64,000 nucleotides of DNA. Origin: an uncultured Rhodospirillaceae bacterium (GTDB lineage Bacteria > Pseudomonadota > Alphaproteobacteria > Rhodospirillales > Rhodospirillaceae). The notes under the pieces are model-generated. The model ran no database searches. It worked only from the letters and a program-made list of their open reading frames with translations, and was not told where the DNA came from. Both the position numbers and the translations under genes were made by a program. Location of the stretch: assembly GCA_943787205.1 (NCBI GenBank), contig CALSLN010000008.1, positions 87,498 through 151,497 on the forward strand, read 5' to 3'. Below, piece by piece: positions 31,416-42,032 of the stretch (positions within the stretch are counted from its first letter, which is position 1; each line of letters begins with the position of its first letter).

Positions 31416-33371
31416 TCATGAGCCGGGTGCTGCCGCCTCGCTCGCGAGTGTATCGGTTGCCTCTGTAAGGGCAAGGATTTCTTGGGTTTTTCCGCCCAAC
31501 CGACGCAAAGCCACCGTCTTGGCCTCAGCTTCTTTCAGGCCGACCACAGCAATCACCGGAACTTTTGCTTTGGAATGCTCGCGAACTTTGTAATTGATCT
31601 TTTCGTTCCGAATATCCAATTCCGCCCGGATTCCTTTGGCCTTCAAGGTTTCTAGGACCTCAGCCCCATAGGCATCAGCATCCGAAGTAATGGTTGTCAC
31701 CACAACCTGGATCGGGGCCAACCACAATGGCAACTTGCCTGCATAGTTCTCGATCAATATTCCGATAAAGCGCTCAAGACTGCCCAGAATCGCCCTGTGG
31801 AGCATCACCGGACGATGTTTCTCGCCATCCCGGCCGACATAAGACGCATCGAGTCGCTCTGGTAGAACGAAATCCAGCTGAATTGTGCCGCACTGCCAGG
31901 TCCGTCCAATCGCATCCTTCAGGTGAAACTCGAGTTTGGGTCCATAAAAAGCCCCTTCGCCCGGCGTAATTTCATAATCCAGATTGGCAGCCTTCACTGC
32001 GTCCTCAAGCGCTTCTTCGGCTCGATCCCATGTCGCATCCTCACCGGCCCGAACGTCTGGCCGTGTCGCCAATTTAACTTCCAAGTCCTCAAACCCAAGG
32101 TCTTGATAGACGGATTGCAACAAAGCACAAAAAGCCGTCGTTTCTTCAGTGACCTGACTTTCCTCACAGAAAATATGGGCGTCGTCCTGTGTCATCTGAC
32201 GTACGCGCATCAAACCATGCAACGCACCGTGAGGTTCATTGCGATGACAACAGCCAAACTCCGCCATGCGCAGCGGTAGATCTCGGTAGCTGCGTATACC
32301 TTGCTTATAAATCTGCACATGGGCCGGACAGTTCATGGGCTTAATTGCCATCAACTTGGCATCCTTAGACACCACCGGGGCATCATCATCTGTGCTTGGA
32401 ATCTCATCCGGCACAACAAACATGTTCTCTCGGAATTTTGACCAGTGCCCAGATTGTTCCCAGAATTTTGAATCCAGGAGTTGGGGCGTTTTTACTTCCA
32501 CGTATCCGGCGCCGGCTAACTTCTTACGGATGTAGCTCTCTAGCTCAAGCCAGACCGTGTAGCCCTTTGGATGCCAGAAGACTGACCCCTGAGCCTCTTC
32601 CTGCAAATGAAAAAGGTCCATTTCCCGGCCGAGTTTACGGTGATCTCGCTTTTCTGCCTCTTCCAGCATGAGCAAGTGGGCTTTGAGCTGCTTCTCATTC
32701 GCCCAACACGTGCCGTAGATCCGCTGCAGCATTTCATTGCGATGGTCGCCACGCCAATAGGCGCCCGCCAACTTCATCAACTTGAACGCTTTGCCCAACT
32801 TACCGGTTGATGGCAGATGGGGCCCACGACACAGATCAAGCCAGTTGCCTTGCTTGTAAATACGGATTTCTTCACCGTCAGGAAAACCCTGGATGATTTC
32901 GGTTTTGTATTTTTCTCCGATTTCACTGAAGTGTTCTACGGCATCTTCACGCGCCCACACCTCGCGCACGATTTCCTCGTCGCGATCAACAATCTCGCGC
33001 ATACGTTTTTCGATGAGCTCGAGATCATCCAGTGTAAAGGGCTGCTCCCTGGCAAAGTCATAGAAAAAACCATTCTCGATAACCGGACCGATTGTCGCCT
33101 GCGTACCCGGAAACAACTCCTGCACAGCCTCCGCCATGACATGGGCTGCATCATGACGCAGCAGTTCAAGCGCCTCGTCGTCCTTGGCCGTGACAATCGC
33201 CACAGTCGTGTCTTCGGTGATCGTGGTCGCCAGATCCATCATCGTTTCATTGAGACGAATGGCCAGCGCAGCTTTCGCGAGGCCAGGACCGATGTCAGCC
33301 GCCAATTCAGCGCCCGTGACAGGCCCTGGAAAGTTTCTGACGCTGCCGTCTGGCAGGGTAATGGCAACCAT
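31416..33371 (-). CDS. thrS: Threonyl-tRNA synthetase
   Basis: This 651-residue class IIa synthetase charges tRNA-Thr. The N-terminal TGS domain ([20 protein letters not shown]) is followed by the editing domain with its [16 protein letters not shown] zinc-like histidines, the catalytic core ([49 protein letters not shown]) and the anticodon-binding domain ([16 protein letters not shown]). The length is normal. AAAGGGA precedes the ATG. It heads the thrS-infC-rpmI-rplT-pheST block. Confidence 0.97.
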   Translation of the reverse strand: MVAITLPDGSVRNFPGPVTGAELAADIGPGLAKAALAIRLNETMMDLATTITEDTTVAIVTAKDDEALELLRHDAAHVMAEAVQELFPGTQATIGPVIENGFFYDFAREQPFTLDDLELIEKRMREIVDRDEEIVREVWAREDAVEHFSEIGEKYKTEIIQGFPDGEEIRIYKQGNWLDLCRGPHLPSTGKLGKAFKLMKLAGAYWRGDHRNEMLQRIYGTCWANEKQLKAHLLMLEEAEKRDHRKLGREMDLFHLQEEAQGSVFWHPKGYTVWLELESYIRKKLAGAGYVEVKTPQLLDSKFWEQSGHWSKFRENMFVVPDEIPSTDDDAPVVSKDAKLMAIKPMNCPAHVQIYKQGIRSYRDLPLRMAEFGCCHRNEPHGALHGLMRVRQMTQDDAHIFCEESQVTEETTAFCALLQSVYQDLGFEDLEVKLATRPDVRAGEDATWDRAEEALEDAVKAANLDYEITPGEGAFYGPKLEFHLKDAIGRTWQCGTIQLDFVLPERLDASYVGRDGEKHRPVMLHRAILGSLERFIGILIENYAGKLPLWLAPIQVVVTTITSDADAYGAEVLETLKAKGIRAELDIRNEKINYKVREHSKAKVPVIAVVGLKEAEAKTVALRRLGGKTQEILALTEATDTLASEAAAPGS

Positions 33372-33434
33372 GATTTTCCCTTTAAATTCTAGGATATATA
33401 AAGCGGGCGCAATCTACGGCGATAGGCCGCCAAG

Positions 33435-34406
33435 TCAAGCGACAGCGCCAATTGCAAGCTGCTGCATCACTTCTGCAGCCGTAATCGCGGCTAAGTCATG
33501 TCGCCGCAGAATAGTGACTTCAGGGCCACGATGGCCAGCCAAGGCTGCATCAGAGCCCGGATCGTACAAAACCACGCTTCGGCATCCCGAAGCAGAAATC
33601 AGATGCATCAGCCCATTGTCATTGCCAACGGCTGCCACAGCGGCCCAAGCGAGGAAAACAACCTCAACATGAGATGCCTGGCCACATAAAACCACGGCAT
33701 CAGGCAAGGCCTCATGAATCGCTTCCGTAATCTCATCAGCAGGCTCTTCGCTGACCAGTACCGCTCGTTCACCCCGAGCCGTGACCAGCTCTGCAAATTC
33801 CACGCATCTTGCCGGAGTCCATTGCGCTCCACCCGCCCCGCCTCTGTCGACAGCAATCAGAACAAAGGGGTCGCTCAGAGAGACAGGCAAAGAAAATGTT
33901 CCAACCGAGCCCGAGACCCAAGCGAGACTAACCGGCGGACGCTCAGCCAATCCTGCCTGAACGAGTTGGTCCATCATCCGATCACCAGCATGCATCGCCA
34001 AACGCTGCGGATTGAGGTGGGGCAACGCGCACCCTTTGGCTATTCCGCACCATTTCACCGGAGCGTCCAAGCCGAACCGTTGGCGCCACGTTTGGGTGGA
34101 CCGATAAATACGGGCCGTCCGGGCACTCGTATCCAAATCGTAAACGACGTCCCACGCACGGTCCCGCACGACGGAGCGCCACCCAGACATAGACCCTGGC
34201 TCAGCCTCCACACTGTCGAAGTATGGTGCCGCACAGGAAAAATTCGTCATGCCGCCGTCAGTAAGCAAGACGATGTTCGCACCGCTGTGGTGCATCCGAA
34301 TTGCCGCGAAAGCACCGAGAGCTTGGACAAACGCCCCGATGCCACCTGTTCGAATGATGAGGACATTCACCTGGCTAGTCCGCTCGTCGGTTGCCTCTTC
34401 GGCCAC
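33435..34406 (-). CDS. Glycosyltransferase family 9 (heptosyltransferase-like)
   Basis: This 323-residue protein looks like a GT-B fold ADP-heptose:LPS heptosyltransferase relative. The N-terminus has LIIRTGGIGAFVQALGAF, the typical GDxxxA-like nucleotide-sugar start in modified form, and the C-terminal half has GNDNGLMHLISASGCRSVVLY, matching the family's D-x-G-x-x-H segment. It probably adds a sugar to LPS core in the cytoplasm. The GTG start lies immediately after the stop of the upstream GT4 gene, so both are one operon. Confidence 0.85.
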   Translation of the reverse strand: MAEEATDERTSQVNVLIIRTGGIGAFVQALGAFAAIRMHHSGANIVLLTDGGMTNFSCAAPYFDSVEAEPGSMSGWRSVVRDRAWDVVYDLDTSARTARIYRSTQTWRQRFGLDAPVKWCGIAKGCALPHLNPQRLAMHAGDRMMDQLVQAGLAERPPVSLAWVSGSVGTFSLPVSLSDPFVLIAVDRGGAGGAQWTPARCVEFAELVTARGERAVLVSEEPADEITEAIHEALPDAVVLCGQASHVEVVFLAWAAVAAVGNDNGLMHLISASGCRSVVLYDPGSDAALAGHRGPEVTILRRHDLAAITAAEVMQQLAIGAVA

Positions 34407-35609
34407 TTAGACCGACCCTGCCGCGTGCTTTGCGAGCACGTCTTCATAAACATCTATAGTCGACGCCGTCATCATATCCCGATCAAAGTTCTCGATGACA
34501 TGAGACCGCGCCTGCCCTGCAAGGTCTTCTCGTCGCTCTACCGGTACATTCATGGCTTGTTCTAAAGCGCCAGCGAGAGACGGCGCATCACCAGGTGTAA
34601 ACAGCCACCCGGTTACACCCGGCAAAAGAATTTCGGGAGCGGCGCCATGTGAGGGAGCAACGACTGGCCGGCCCATCGCCTGACCTTCGGCAACAACACG
34701 ACCAAAAGCTTCTGGTCGAGTAGAGGCTGAAACCACGACATCTGTCATCATGTAAGCCGCAACAATATCGCGACAATCTTCGATGATCTGCACGTGGCCA
34801 TCGAGACCCGTTGCAGACAGCTTGGCCTCAAGCCTATCCCGATAGGAAGACCCTGCAGAGCCAGGCCCAACCATGAGACATCGCAACCCGTCATGGAGAC
34901 GGCCCGACCGCGCCAACACCGACAAGGCGTCTATTAAGAGATCTTGCCCCTTCCAACTGGTCAAACGCCCCGGCAGCATGATCACCGGACCATCGTCTGG
35001 AAGGCGCCACTCGGTCGCAAGCTTCACCATGCGAGCGGAGGAGACAGTTTCCGGGTCGAATGTTGTTAAATCCACGCCTCGCGGAATGATCCGCATGCGA
35101 TCTTCAGCGACGCCGTATTCGGTCATAAGGTGGTTCGCTATAAAATTGGAAATAGCGATGACCACCTCACCGTGGGTCATGACCCGGTTGTATATTTTCT
35201 TTACGCCCGCCGGGCCTAACCCGTACACGCCATGAAATGTTGTCACAAATGGGGTGCCTGCCTGCTTCGCAGCCCAATAGGCACTCCAAGCCGGCGCGCG
35301 CGAACGGGCATGAACAAGAGACACCGAACGATGCGTTATGAGATCCGCAAGGCCTTTGATATTGCGGCGAATAATCACCGGTGACTTTGACGCCAACGGC
35401 ATCTCAATATGTTCAGCTCCAACACGGTGGAGCTCGCGGACGTGTGCCCCCCCTTGCGACGCGACTAAAGCGCGCCAACCAGCCGCGACCAGCGCCTCAG
35501 CGACTTCAATCGTGCCACGCTCGACGCCGCCCGTGCCCATTGCTGGGAGCACTTGCAGGCATACTTTCGCGCTGTGGCGAGATACTGGTTCGGTGGTAGT
35601 ATTCGGCAC
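34407..35609 (-). CDS. Glycosyltransferase family 4
   Basis: This protein (about 400 aa) is a GT-B retaining glycosyltransferase. The N-terminal segment LPAMGTGGVERGTIEVAEAL is the acceptor-side loop. The C-terminal donor site has LTSWKGQDLLIDAL, the E-x7-E segment RPEAFGRVVAEGQAMGRPVV and EILLPGVTGWL. It probably works with the GT9 gene that follows in LPS or exopolysaccharide assembly. The start is uncertain. A GTG at 35609 avoids overlap with the divergent hydrolase gene; in-frame starts at 35672 and 35711 would overlap it or fill the whole divergent gap. Confidence 0.85.
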   Translation of the reverse strand: MPNTTTEPVSRHSAKVCLQVLPAMGTGGVERGTIEVAEALVAAGWRALVASQGGAHVRELHRVGAEHIEMPLASKSPVIIRRNIKGLADLITHRSVSLVHARSRAPAWSAYWAAKQAGTPFVTTFHGVYGLGPAGVKKIYNRVMTHGEVVIAISNFIANHLMTEYGVAEDRMRIIPRGVDLTTFDPETVSSARMVKLATEWRLPDDGPVIMLPGRLTSWKGQDLLIDALSVLARSGRLHDGLRCLMVGPGSAGSSYRDRLEAKLSATGLDGHVQIIEDCRDIVAAYMMTDVVVSASTRPEAFGRVVAEGQAMGRPVVAPSHGAAPEILLPGVTGWLFTPGDAPSLAGALEQAMNVPVERREDLAGQARSHVIENFDRDMMTASTIDVYEDVLAKHAAGSV

Positions 35610-35679
35610 CTGATGGCTTAACCGGTTTGTGGCGCTCGTTGCGCGTTGGAGACCTTCACTGGAAGAACGCACTGCTCCG

Positions 35680-36456
35680 ATGAATGGACTAGAGAACTCT
35701 TTAAAAAGCATCCTACCACGCTCAGATGGAGCGACAATTGCCTATGATCAGATCAATGGCGATGGACCCGGGATCATATTCCTGCATGGGTTGAAATCTG
35801 ACCGGCGTGGGACAAAAGCCTCCCATCTCTATGACTTCTGCAAGGCTTCGGGGCGCCCATTCCTTACCCTTGATATGTACGGCCATGGAGACTCGTCCGG
35901 AGACTTCATTGACGGGACAATCACGCGCTGGACCGAGGACGCCGTCGCTGCCATCGACGACCTCACAACCGGCCCCCAAATTATTGTCGGATCAAGCATG
36001 GGCGGATGGGTCATGCTAAAGGCCGCATTAGCGCGCCCTGACCGTATCGCCGGATTAATCGGCATCGCTGCCGCGCCCGATTTTACTGAGACATTGATAT
36101 GGGACGCCCTCTCTGAGGACGAAAGAGTAGCGGTAGAAAATACGGGTCGCTTGACAATGCCAACCAGTTATGGGGAAGACCCATACGATATTGGGTTTAG
36201 ACTCATAGAAGATGGGCGCTCAAATCTCCTTCTCGGAAATCCAATCCCATTTTCTGGGCCAACTCATCTCCTACACGGCCTTGCCGATCAAGACGTACCA
36301 TGGACGGTAAGCGTCCAGATCGCTGAATGCCTTGAAAGCAATGATGCGCACGCAACCCTCGTCAAGGATGGGGCTCACAACCTATCGCGAGCCGGCGACC
36401 TTGATTTGCTCACCAGGTCCTTGGAGGTGATTTTGGGAAAGGTAGCTAGGTCATGA
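35680..36456 (+). CDS. Alpha/beta hydrolase (ABHD10-like)
   Basis: This protein (about 258 aa) has a classical alpha/beta hydrolase layout. IIFLHGLKSDRRGTKA carries the oxyanion hole, GSSMGGW the nucleophile elbow (Ser near residue 103), GLADQDVP the acid region and KDGAHNLSRAGDL the catalytic His. The HGLKSD...GTKA loop resembles mitochondrial ABHD10 and its alphaproteobacterial relatives, which are thioesterases for acylated cysteines or acyl glucuronides. The ATG at 35680 is preferred; an in-frame start at 35629 overlaps the divergent gene. The next gene overlaps its stop by 4 bp. Confidence 0.83.
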   Translation: MNGLENSLKSILPRSDGATIAYDQINGDGPGIIFLHGLKSDRRGTKASHLYDFCKASGRPFLTLDMYGHGDSSGDFIDGTITRWTEDAVAAIDDLTTGPQIIVGSSMGGWVMLKAALARPDRIAGLIGIAAAPDFTETLIWDALSEDERVAVENTGRLTMPTSYGEDPYDIGFRLIEDGRSNLLLGNPIPFSGPTHLLHGLADQDVPWTVSVQIAECLESNDAHATLVKDGAHNLSRAGDLDLLTRSLEVILGKVARS

Positions 36457-36761
36457 AATCTCCAGACCCCAATGTCCAGAAAGCTCTAAATCTCTTGAAC
36501 GAAGCACTTGCCAGAGACCCGATGGCCTTGACCCAACTGGTTAACGCGCGCGTGCCTTGCAATGAAAAACTGACCAATCACAAGACCGTGCAAACGGGAA
36601 TGCACGGCGGAGAGTACAAAGTCGGTGTCCTCGGTTTGCTTAACGGCATACTCGGATACAAGCTTGGGGGAATCGGTGCCGAAGGAGATGTCGATCCGAA
36701 AACCGGACGTCTAGTTCGTGTCAGGCGGTTTGTTCACACCAAAGCCGGCGTCGATGTTTAA
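36453..36761 (+). CDS. Conserved hypothetical protein
   Basis: This 102-residue protein has an N-terminal helix (VQKALNLLNEALARDPMALTQL), then a compact segment with NARVPCNEKLTNHKTVQT and the glycine-rich VGVLGLLNGILGYKLGGIG, ending in KTGRLVRVRRF. It has no leader peptide. The 4-bp ATGA overlap with the hydrolase gene and an 8-bp overlap with the TPR gene show it is co-translated with both. I do not recognise a function; similar short proteins occur in phage-like contexts, but nothing else here is phage-like. Confidence 0.68.
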   Translation: MKSPDPNVQKALNLLNEALARDPMALTQLVNARVPCNEKLTNHKTVQTGMHGGEYKVGVLGLLNGILGYKLGGIGAEGDVDPKTGRLVRVRRFVHTKAGVDV

Positions 36762-37545
36762 ACACGGACTCACTATTGGCCTAGCGCTAACCGCCTGGAC
36801 TCATGCCGCATGCGCACAAGGCGCAGATGCAGATTCCACGCTAGACACAGCAATCATCGCGGACAATCTAGAAGACACATATGCTCGATGTCTTGAAGCG
36901 GCGCGACAGGATCCAGAGGTGGGAATGGAGATGGCCTTGCGCTGGACCCGATTATCGGGCGGTGAACCATCAGAGCACTGCCAGGCCATCGCCCTTATGG
37001 CTTTAGGGGATACAGAAGAAGCCGCAAGTCGCTTGGAAGAACTGGCTGATAGATCAACAGCGACAGCGCCCGTCAAAAGTGGCTTGTACTATCAAGCTGC
37101 GAGAGGGTGGATGGATGTTGCTGCGTATGAGCGCGCCCTGGCAACTCTGGATAAATCTGAGGCGCTAAGCTTTGCCAACGTCGCCGTCCTGCTTGACCGG
37201 TCTCTTGTGCATGCAGCACTTGAGAATTTTTGGTCCGCCTTAGACGACCTCAACCAAGTTCTGGATATCGACCCGGCCTCTATAGACGCCCTTATTTTAC
37301 GGGGCAGTGCCTATCGGCAATTGGAGGTCTCAGACTTAGCCCTCGATGATATCGAACGCGCCCTTGCTGCAGATCAGAATAGCGTTGACGCTTTGCTAGA
37401 GCTTGGCCTCTTAGCCCGTGACCGCGATGACAAAACCGCAGCACGCCTAGCCTGGGTGAAAGTCTTAGAACTGGCACCTGACTCCGCCACTGCCGATGCC
37501 GTGCGCGGGCATATCCAAGATATGGATGTGGCCAAAGCCCCTTAA
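36754..37545 (+). CDS. Exported tetratricopeptide (TPR) repeat protein
   Basis: This protein (about 263 aa) has a signal peptide ending near ACAQG, followed by helical repeats. At least three TPR-like units are visible in the second half: ALENFWSALDDLNQVLDIDP, AYRQLEVSDLALDDIERALA and ARDRDDKTAARLAWVKVLELAP. The protein is probably a periplasmic scaffold. The start at 36754 is chosen because it gives the signal peptide directly; it overlaps the upstream gene by 8 bp. An in-frame GTG at 36718 is less likely. The stop overlaps the stop of the convergent GST gene in TTAA. Confidence 0.78.
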   Translation: MFKHGLTIGLALTAWTHAACAQGADADSTLDTAIIADNLEDTYARCLEAARQDPEVGMEMALRWTRLSGGEPSEHCQAIALMALGDTEEAASRLEELADRSTATAPVKSGLYYQAARGWMDVAAYERALATLDKSEALSFANVAVLLDRSLVHAALENFWSALDDLNQVLDIDPASIDALILRGSAYRQLEVSDLALDDIERALAADQNSVDALLELGLLARDRDDKTAARLAWVKVLELAPDSATADAVRGHIQDMDVAKAP

Positions 37546-38210
37546 AAATCTAAATCCGCATAAACCGATGCGGGAACAACACCTGGAAACACTTCAGATA
37601 AGAGTGGCCTGAAGCTCGGCCTAGACTTCAAGCGCACATACCATTCTTTAGCAAGGGGGTGATCGGACCAAGGCACATCGCCAGTGTAATCGATCAGAGA
37701 TATATGAGCCCCCGCAGCAAGGTCAGCCAGCGACAAGGCGTCACCGGCAAGCCAACTTCGGCGGTCTGTAAGCCAGGCAATGTACTCCATATGGGCATGG
37801 ATGTTTTCCCGCCCTGCCCGCATAGCCCGCGAATCTGGAGCATCGCCATGAGCGACGCGCTTGAACAATTTCTCACCCGCTAGAAATTGCGTCACTTCCG
37901 AACCGAACTTAACTTCGAACCAATCCACCAGGCGTCGCACTTCCGCGCGCGCTTTAGGGTTTACACCCAACAACGGCACTTCTGGATACGCGTCTTCAAG
38001 ATATTCACAGATGGCTCGCCCGCCGCAAATCGTCACGCCGTCGTCTTCGACAAGGACTGGAACCTCACCAGAGGGATTCAGAACGAGAAGCTCATCACGT
38101 CTGAGCCAAAAAGGCTCTTCACGTTCATCTGCCTCAAGATGTTTCTCGTAAATCGCAGTTCTGGTGAGCCGGGATAGAGAAGACAGAGGGTGCTGATACA
38201 AGGTGCGCAT
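37542..38210 (-). CDS. Glutathione S-transferase family protein
   Basis: This 222-residue protein has an N-terminal thioredoxin-like GST domain (MRTLYQHPLSSLSRLTR, LNPSGEVPVLVEDDG, ICEYLEDAYPE) with the cis-Pro in EVPVL, and an all-helical C-terminal domain (RRSWLAGDALSLADLAAGAHISLIDY). It should bind glutathione in the cytoplasm; the substrate is unknown. The N-terminal Ser residues in HPLSSLS could be the activating residue. It lies downstream of yejF on the same strand, separated by a hairpin. Confidence 0.85.
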   Translation of the reverse strand: MRTLYQHPLSSLSRLTRTAIYEKHLEADEREEPFWLRRDELLVLNPSGEVPVLVEDDGVTICGGRAICEYLEDAYPEVPLLGVNPKARAEVRRLVDWFEVKFGSEVTQFLAGEKLFKRVAHGDAPDSRAMRAGRENIHAHMEYIAWLTDRRSWLAGDALSLADLAAGAHISLIDYTGDVPWSDHPLAKEWYVRLKSRPSFRPLLSEVFPGVVPASVYADLDF

Positions 38211-38238
38211 AGACTGTATTTAAGCGATAGAGACGGAT

Positions 38239-38262
38239 CGGACTAGGAAAAGCACTAGTCCG
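38239..38262 (-). terminator. Hairpin at the end of the yej operon
   Basis: An 8-bp perfect inverted repeat (CGGACTAG/CTAGTCCG, 8-nt loop) covers the yejF stop codon. No U-tract follows, so it may be a weak or factor-dependent terminator, or an RNA-stabilising structure. Confidence 0.35.
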
Positions 38263-39886
38263 CAACCCATTCTGGATCAGATACCTTTAAATCCAAGGCT
38301 GCTGACAGCAGCGCCTGGGTGTACGGCTGATCAGGGGTTTCAAAGACTTTTGCGGCCGCGCCTTGCTCCACAATACGCCCAGCTTTCATGACAAGAATCT
38401 CATCTGCAAGGGCCCGCACCACGCGCAGATCGTGACTTATGAATATATAGGCCAATCCATAGCGATCCTGCAGGCTATGGAGGAGATCGACCATCTGAGC
38501 CTGGACGGATACATCGAGAGCGCTGGTCGGCTCATCGAGGATCAGCAACTTGGGTTGCAATACAAGAGCCCGCGCCACAGCCACCCTCTGCCGTTGTCCG
38601 CCAGAGAACTCATGCGGATAGCGATCCATGCTATCTGGATCCAGCCCAACATCAGTGAGAACATCAGCGACGCGCGCGCGCCGGTCGCTTCTATTCGGCT
38701 CCATGCCGTGAACGACCAGGCCTTCTTCAATGATTTGCCCGATCGACAACCTGGGACTTAAAGAACCATAAGGGTCTTGGAAAACGATTTGCATTTGCCG
38801 GCGCAGGGGGCGCACATCCGACCGCGATAGGCCATCAATACGCTCTCCCTGGAAACGGATTTCACCTTCGCTTTCAATCAACCGAAGTAATGCCAGTCCT
38901 AACGTCGTTTTGCCCGAACCGCTTTCGCCGACGATGCCAAGGGTTTGTCCGGGGCGGAGCGAAAACGTGACGCCGTCCACCGCTTTAACGTGGCCGACCG
39001 TTCGCCGAATGATTCCCCTTTTTATTGGGAACCAGACTTTGAGATCTTTGGCGCCGATGAGTTCTTCCGTTGGTATGTCTTCACGTGGCGTCCCGATACG
39101 AGGCTGAGCTGCCAACAAGCGTAGGGTATAGGGGTGCTTCGCCCCCTCAAAAATATCGTCGACTGTCCCTTGCTCGACGATTTCACCCTCTTTCATGACA
39201 CAGACTCGGTCAGCGACACGGCGCACAATCGACAAATCATGGGTGATAAATAGAATTGCCATGCCAAGGCGCGATTGCAGATCTTCGAGGAGATCGAGAA
39301 TCTGGGCTTGAATTGTGACGTCCAGCGCGGTCGTGGGTTCATCAGCGATCAGGATGTCTGGCTCAAGTGCAAGAGCCATGGCAATCATCACGCGCTGGCG
39401 CTGACCGCCGGACAGTTCGTGTGGCAAAGCCGTGAGACGCCGTTCTGCATCGCGAAGACCAACCAAATCCAACAACTCAAGGACCCGCGCTCGGATTGCT
39501 GTCTCATCTAGGCCACGGTGAACATCTAGCACTTCACCCACCTGCTTCTCAATCGAGTGCAGCGGATTGAGCGATGTCATCGGCTCTTGGAATACGATAC
39601 TGACCGCATTTCCACGAATACTGCGCAAGGTCTCTTCTTTGGCTCCAATAACCGATGTACCACGAACAGTGATATCACCTTCAGGAAAGTGTGCTGTCTC
39701 CGGTAACAGCTGTAACGCAGCCAGAGCCGTGACCGATTTTCCAGACCCGCTCTCACCCACCAACGCAACCGTTTCGCCGCGCCGAAGATCAAAAGACACG
39801 CCCTTAACGGCCTGAACCGCAGAATCTCCCGCACCAAAGGTTACGTGGAGGTTATTGATCGACAGTACCGTGGGCGTTTCAGTCAT
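38255..39886 (-). CDS. yejF: Peptide/microcin C ABC importer, double ATPase subunit
   Basis: This 543-residue protein has two complete ABC ATPase domains in tandem. Each has a Walker A ([11 protein letters not shown] near residue 41; [11 protein letters not shown] near residue 321), a signature ([24 protein letters not shown]) and a Walker B ([24 protein letters not shown]). Fusion of the two dipeptide-importer ATPases is the YejF layout. It powers uptake of peptides by YejBE and is known in enterobacteria to import the antibiotic microcin C. The ATG overlaps the yejE stop by 4 bp. Confidence 0.93.
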   Translation of the reverse strand: MTETPTVLSINNLHVTFGAGDSAVQAVKGVSFDLRRGETVALVGESGSGKSVTALAALQLLPETAHFPEGDITVRGTSVIGAKEETLRSIRGNAVSIVFQEPMTSLNPLHSIEKQVGEVLDVHRGLDETAIRARVLELLDLVGLRDAERRLTALPHELSGGQRQRVMIAMALALEPDILIADEPTTALDVTIQAQILDLLEDLQSRLGMAILFITHDLSIVRRVADRVCVMKEGEIVEQGTVDDIFEGAKHPYTLRLLAAQPRIGTPREDIPTEELIGAKDLKVWFPIKRGIIRRTVGHVKAVDGVTFSLRPGQTLGIVGESGSGKTTLGLALLRLIESEGEIRFQGERIDGLSRSDVRPLRRQMQIVFQDPYGSLSPRLSIGQIIEEGLVVHGMEPNRSDRRARVADVLTDVGLDPDSMDRYPHEFSGGQRQRVAVARALVLQPKLLILDEPTSALDVSVQAQMVDLLHSLQDRYGLAYIFISHDLRVVRALADEILVMKAGRIVEQGAAAKVFETPDQPYTQALLSAALDLKVSDPEWVAD

Positions 39887-40935
39887 GAACCACTCCGGCG
39901 TGGATCGAACGCATCACGGACAGCCTCGCCAATAAACACCAGCAGCGTCAGCATTCCAGCCAGCGTAAAGAAGGCTGTCAGACCCAGCCATGGCGCTTGA
40001 AGATTATCCTTACCTTGGCGAAGAACTTCGCCCAAAGAGGGTGAACCGGACGGCAAGCCCAACCCTAGAAAATCTAAAGACGTCAACGCAATAACTGAGC
40101 CAGATAGCACGAAAGGCAGGAACGTGATCGTTGCAACCATGGCATTAGGCAGGACATGCTTCACCATGATTTTGGCATCGCCCATGCCGAGCGCTTTTGC
40201 AGCGCGGACATAGTCAAAATTACGCGCCCGCAAAAATTCAGCGCGCACCACTGCAACTAATGCGGTCCAACTGAACAACAATAAAATAATGAGCAGGGTC
40301 CAGAACCCAGGAACGACAAACGATGAGACAATGATGAGTATGAAGAGTTGCGGCAACCCGTTCCAAATCTCAATGAAGCGCTGGAGTATGAGATCCAACC
40401 AACCTCCAAAGTATCCCTGCACAGCCCCAGCCGCGACTCCAACGACCGATGAGACGACGGTCAACGCCAGCCCGAAAAGAAGCGAAAGCCGAAACCCGTA
40501 GAATACCCGCGCGAAGACATCTCGCCCTTGACCATCGGTACCCAACCAATTTTCAGAGGTCGGTGGAGATGGAACGGGGACTGTCAGATTAAAATTGATC
40601 GTGTCGTAACTGAACCGGACCGGTGGCCAGACCATCCACCCCTCGTTTTCAACGAGCCCAACAAGGTAAGAGTCTCGATAATCAGCAGGCGTTTCGAAAT
40701 CGCCACCAAACTCAGTCTCTGGGTAGTCGAATAAAACGGGATAATAGAATTCGTCTTGGTAGGACAAAAGAATGGGACGATCGTTGGCGATGAATTCTGC
40801 TAAGAAGGAAACGATTAAAAGCGCAAGAAGAATGCGGAATGAAGCATAGCCGCGTCCGTTCGCTTTAAAGTTTTCGACGCGACGACGGTTCAGCGGAGAG
40901 AGCCAGCGCACTCCATTTTTAGAATTATCACTCAC
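39883..40935 (-). CDS. yejE: Peptide ABC importer inner-membrane permease
   Basis: This 350-residue DppC-type permease has an N-terminal membrane span ([17 protein letters not shown]), a long periplasmic insert with [20 protein letters not shown] that is typical of YejE, and the [17 protein letters not shown] segment. Further spans surround the cytoplasmic EAA loop [20 protein letters not shown]. It forms the channel with YejB. Overlaps of 4 bp with both yejB and yejF show one transcript. Confidence 0.93.
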   Translation of the reverse strand: MSDNSKNGVRWLSPLNRRRVENFKANGRGYASFRILLALLIVSFLAEFIANDRPILLSYQDEFYYPVLFDYPETEFGGDFETPADYRDSYLVGLVENEGWMVWPPVRFSYDTINFNLTVPVPSPPTSENWLGTDGQGRDVFARVFYGFRLSLLFGLALTVVSSVVGVAAGAVQGYFGGWLDLILQRFIEIWNGLPQLFILIIVSSFVVPGFWTLLIILLLFSWTALVAVVRAEFLRARNFDYVRAAKALGMGDAKIMVKHVLPNAMVATITFLPFVLSGSVIALTSLDFLGLGLPSGSPSLGEVLRQGKDNLQAPWLGLTAFFTLAGMLTLLVFIGEAVRDAFDPRRSGS

Positions 40936-42008
40936 GCTGACTGAGCCTCAAAGTCGATGCGTGGATCAATGGCGTGGTAGGTCAGGTCGCTTAGCAAATT
41001 AAGAACAAGCCCAATGAGGCTGAATACGTAGAGCGTGCCGAACACGACCGGGTAATCCCGGTTGATAATGGCTTCGAAGCCAAGCAAGCCGAGCCCATCG
41101 AGCGAAAAGATTACTTCGATCAACACCGAGCCAGTGAACAACATACCCACAAGCGTTGCCGGGAAGCCCGCAATCACAATGAGCATGGCGTTACGGAACA
41201 CATGACCATAGAGCACACGATTAGGAGATAGGCCCTTCGCACGCGCTGTCAAAACGTATTGTTTGTTAATTTCTTCTAAAAACGAATTCTTGGTCAACAT
41301 GGTGAGAGACGCGAATCCACCGACCACCATTGCCGTTACTGGCAGGACAAGGTGCCACGCGTAATCGAGCATTTTCCCGAACGCTGACAGATCATCCCAG
41401 TTGTCCGACGTGAGCCCCCGAAGTGGGAACCAGTTCCAGTATTGCCCGCCAGCAAACAGCACGATGAGTAAAATTGCGAACAAGAAAGACGGCATAGCGT
41501 ATCCAATAAAGACCGCATACGAAGTAGCAGCATCGAAGCGCGACCCATCGCGCACCGCTTTGGCGATGCCAAGTGGGATCGAGACAAGATAGATAATCAG
41601 CGTTGACCAAAGGCCTAGTGAAATCGAAACCGGAAGCTTGTCGACAATTAACTCACTAACCCGCTGGGACCGGAAGTAACTCTCGCCCAGATCAAAGGTG
41701 GCGTAGTTACCGAGCATCAAAATGAACCGCTCCAGCGGCGGCTTATCAAAACCAAACTGTCGCTCAATCTCGGCAACAAGGTCGGGTGACAAACCTTGAG
41801 CCCCACGATACGTGCTGTCGGTAGAAACAGAATCGCCTGCCACCCCAGAAATCCTAGCCGTCGCCCCAACATTTAAGCCTTGAAGCTGCGCCAACACCTG
41901 CTCAACTGGGCCACCGGGCGCGAATTGCACGATGGCAAAGTTAAGCGCAATGATCCCGAAGAGCGTAAGAGGGATGAGCGCCAGTCGGCGAAGGATATAG
42001 GAAAGCAT
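40932..42008 (-). CDS. yejB: Peptide ABC importer inner-membrane permease
   Basis: This 358-residue DppB-type permease starts with the usual [18 protein letters not shown] membrane helix and FAPGGPVEQ motif. It contains about six spans and the EAA-like loop [21 protein letters not shown]. The extra loop after residue 40 ([15 protein letters not shown] and neighbours) is common in YejB. It pairs with YejE. The gene follows yejA by 24 bp. Confidence 0.93.
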   Translation of the reverse strand: MLSYILRRLALIPLTLFGIIALNFAIVQFAPGGPVEQVLAQLQGLNVGATARISGVAGDSVSTDSTYRGAQGLSPDLVAEIERQFGFDKPPLERFILMLGNYATFDLGESYFRSQRVSELIVDKLPVSISLGLWSTLIIYLVSIPLGIAKAVRDGSRFDAATSYAVFIGYAMPSFLFAILLIVLFAGGQYWNWFPLRGLTSDNWDDLSAFGKMLDYAWHLVLPVTAMVVGGFASLTMLTKNSFLEEINKQYVLTARAKGLSPNRVLYGHVFRNAMLIVIAGFPATLVGMLFTGSVLIEVIFSLDGLGLLGFEAIINRDYPVVFGTLYVFSLIGLVLNLLSDLTYHAIDPRIDFEAQSA

Positions 42009-42032
42009 ATGAGTTTAAATGGCTCTCAACCG

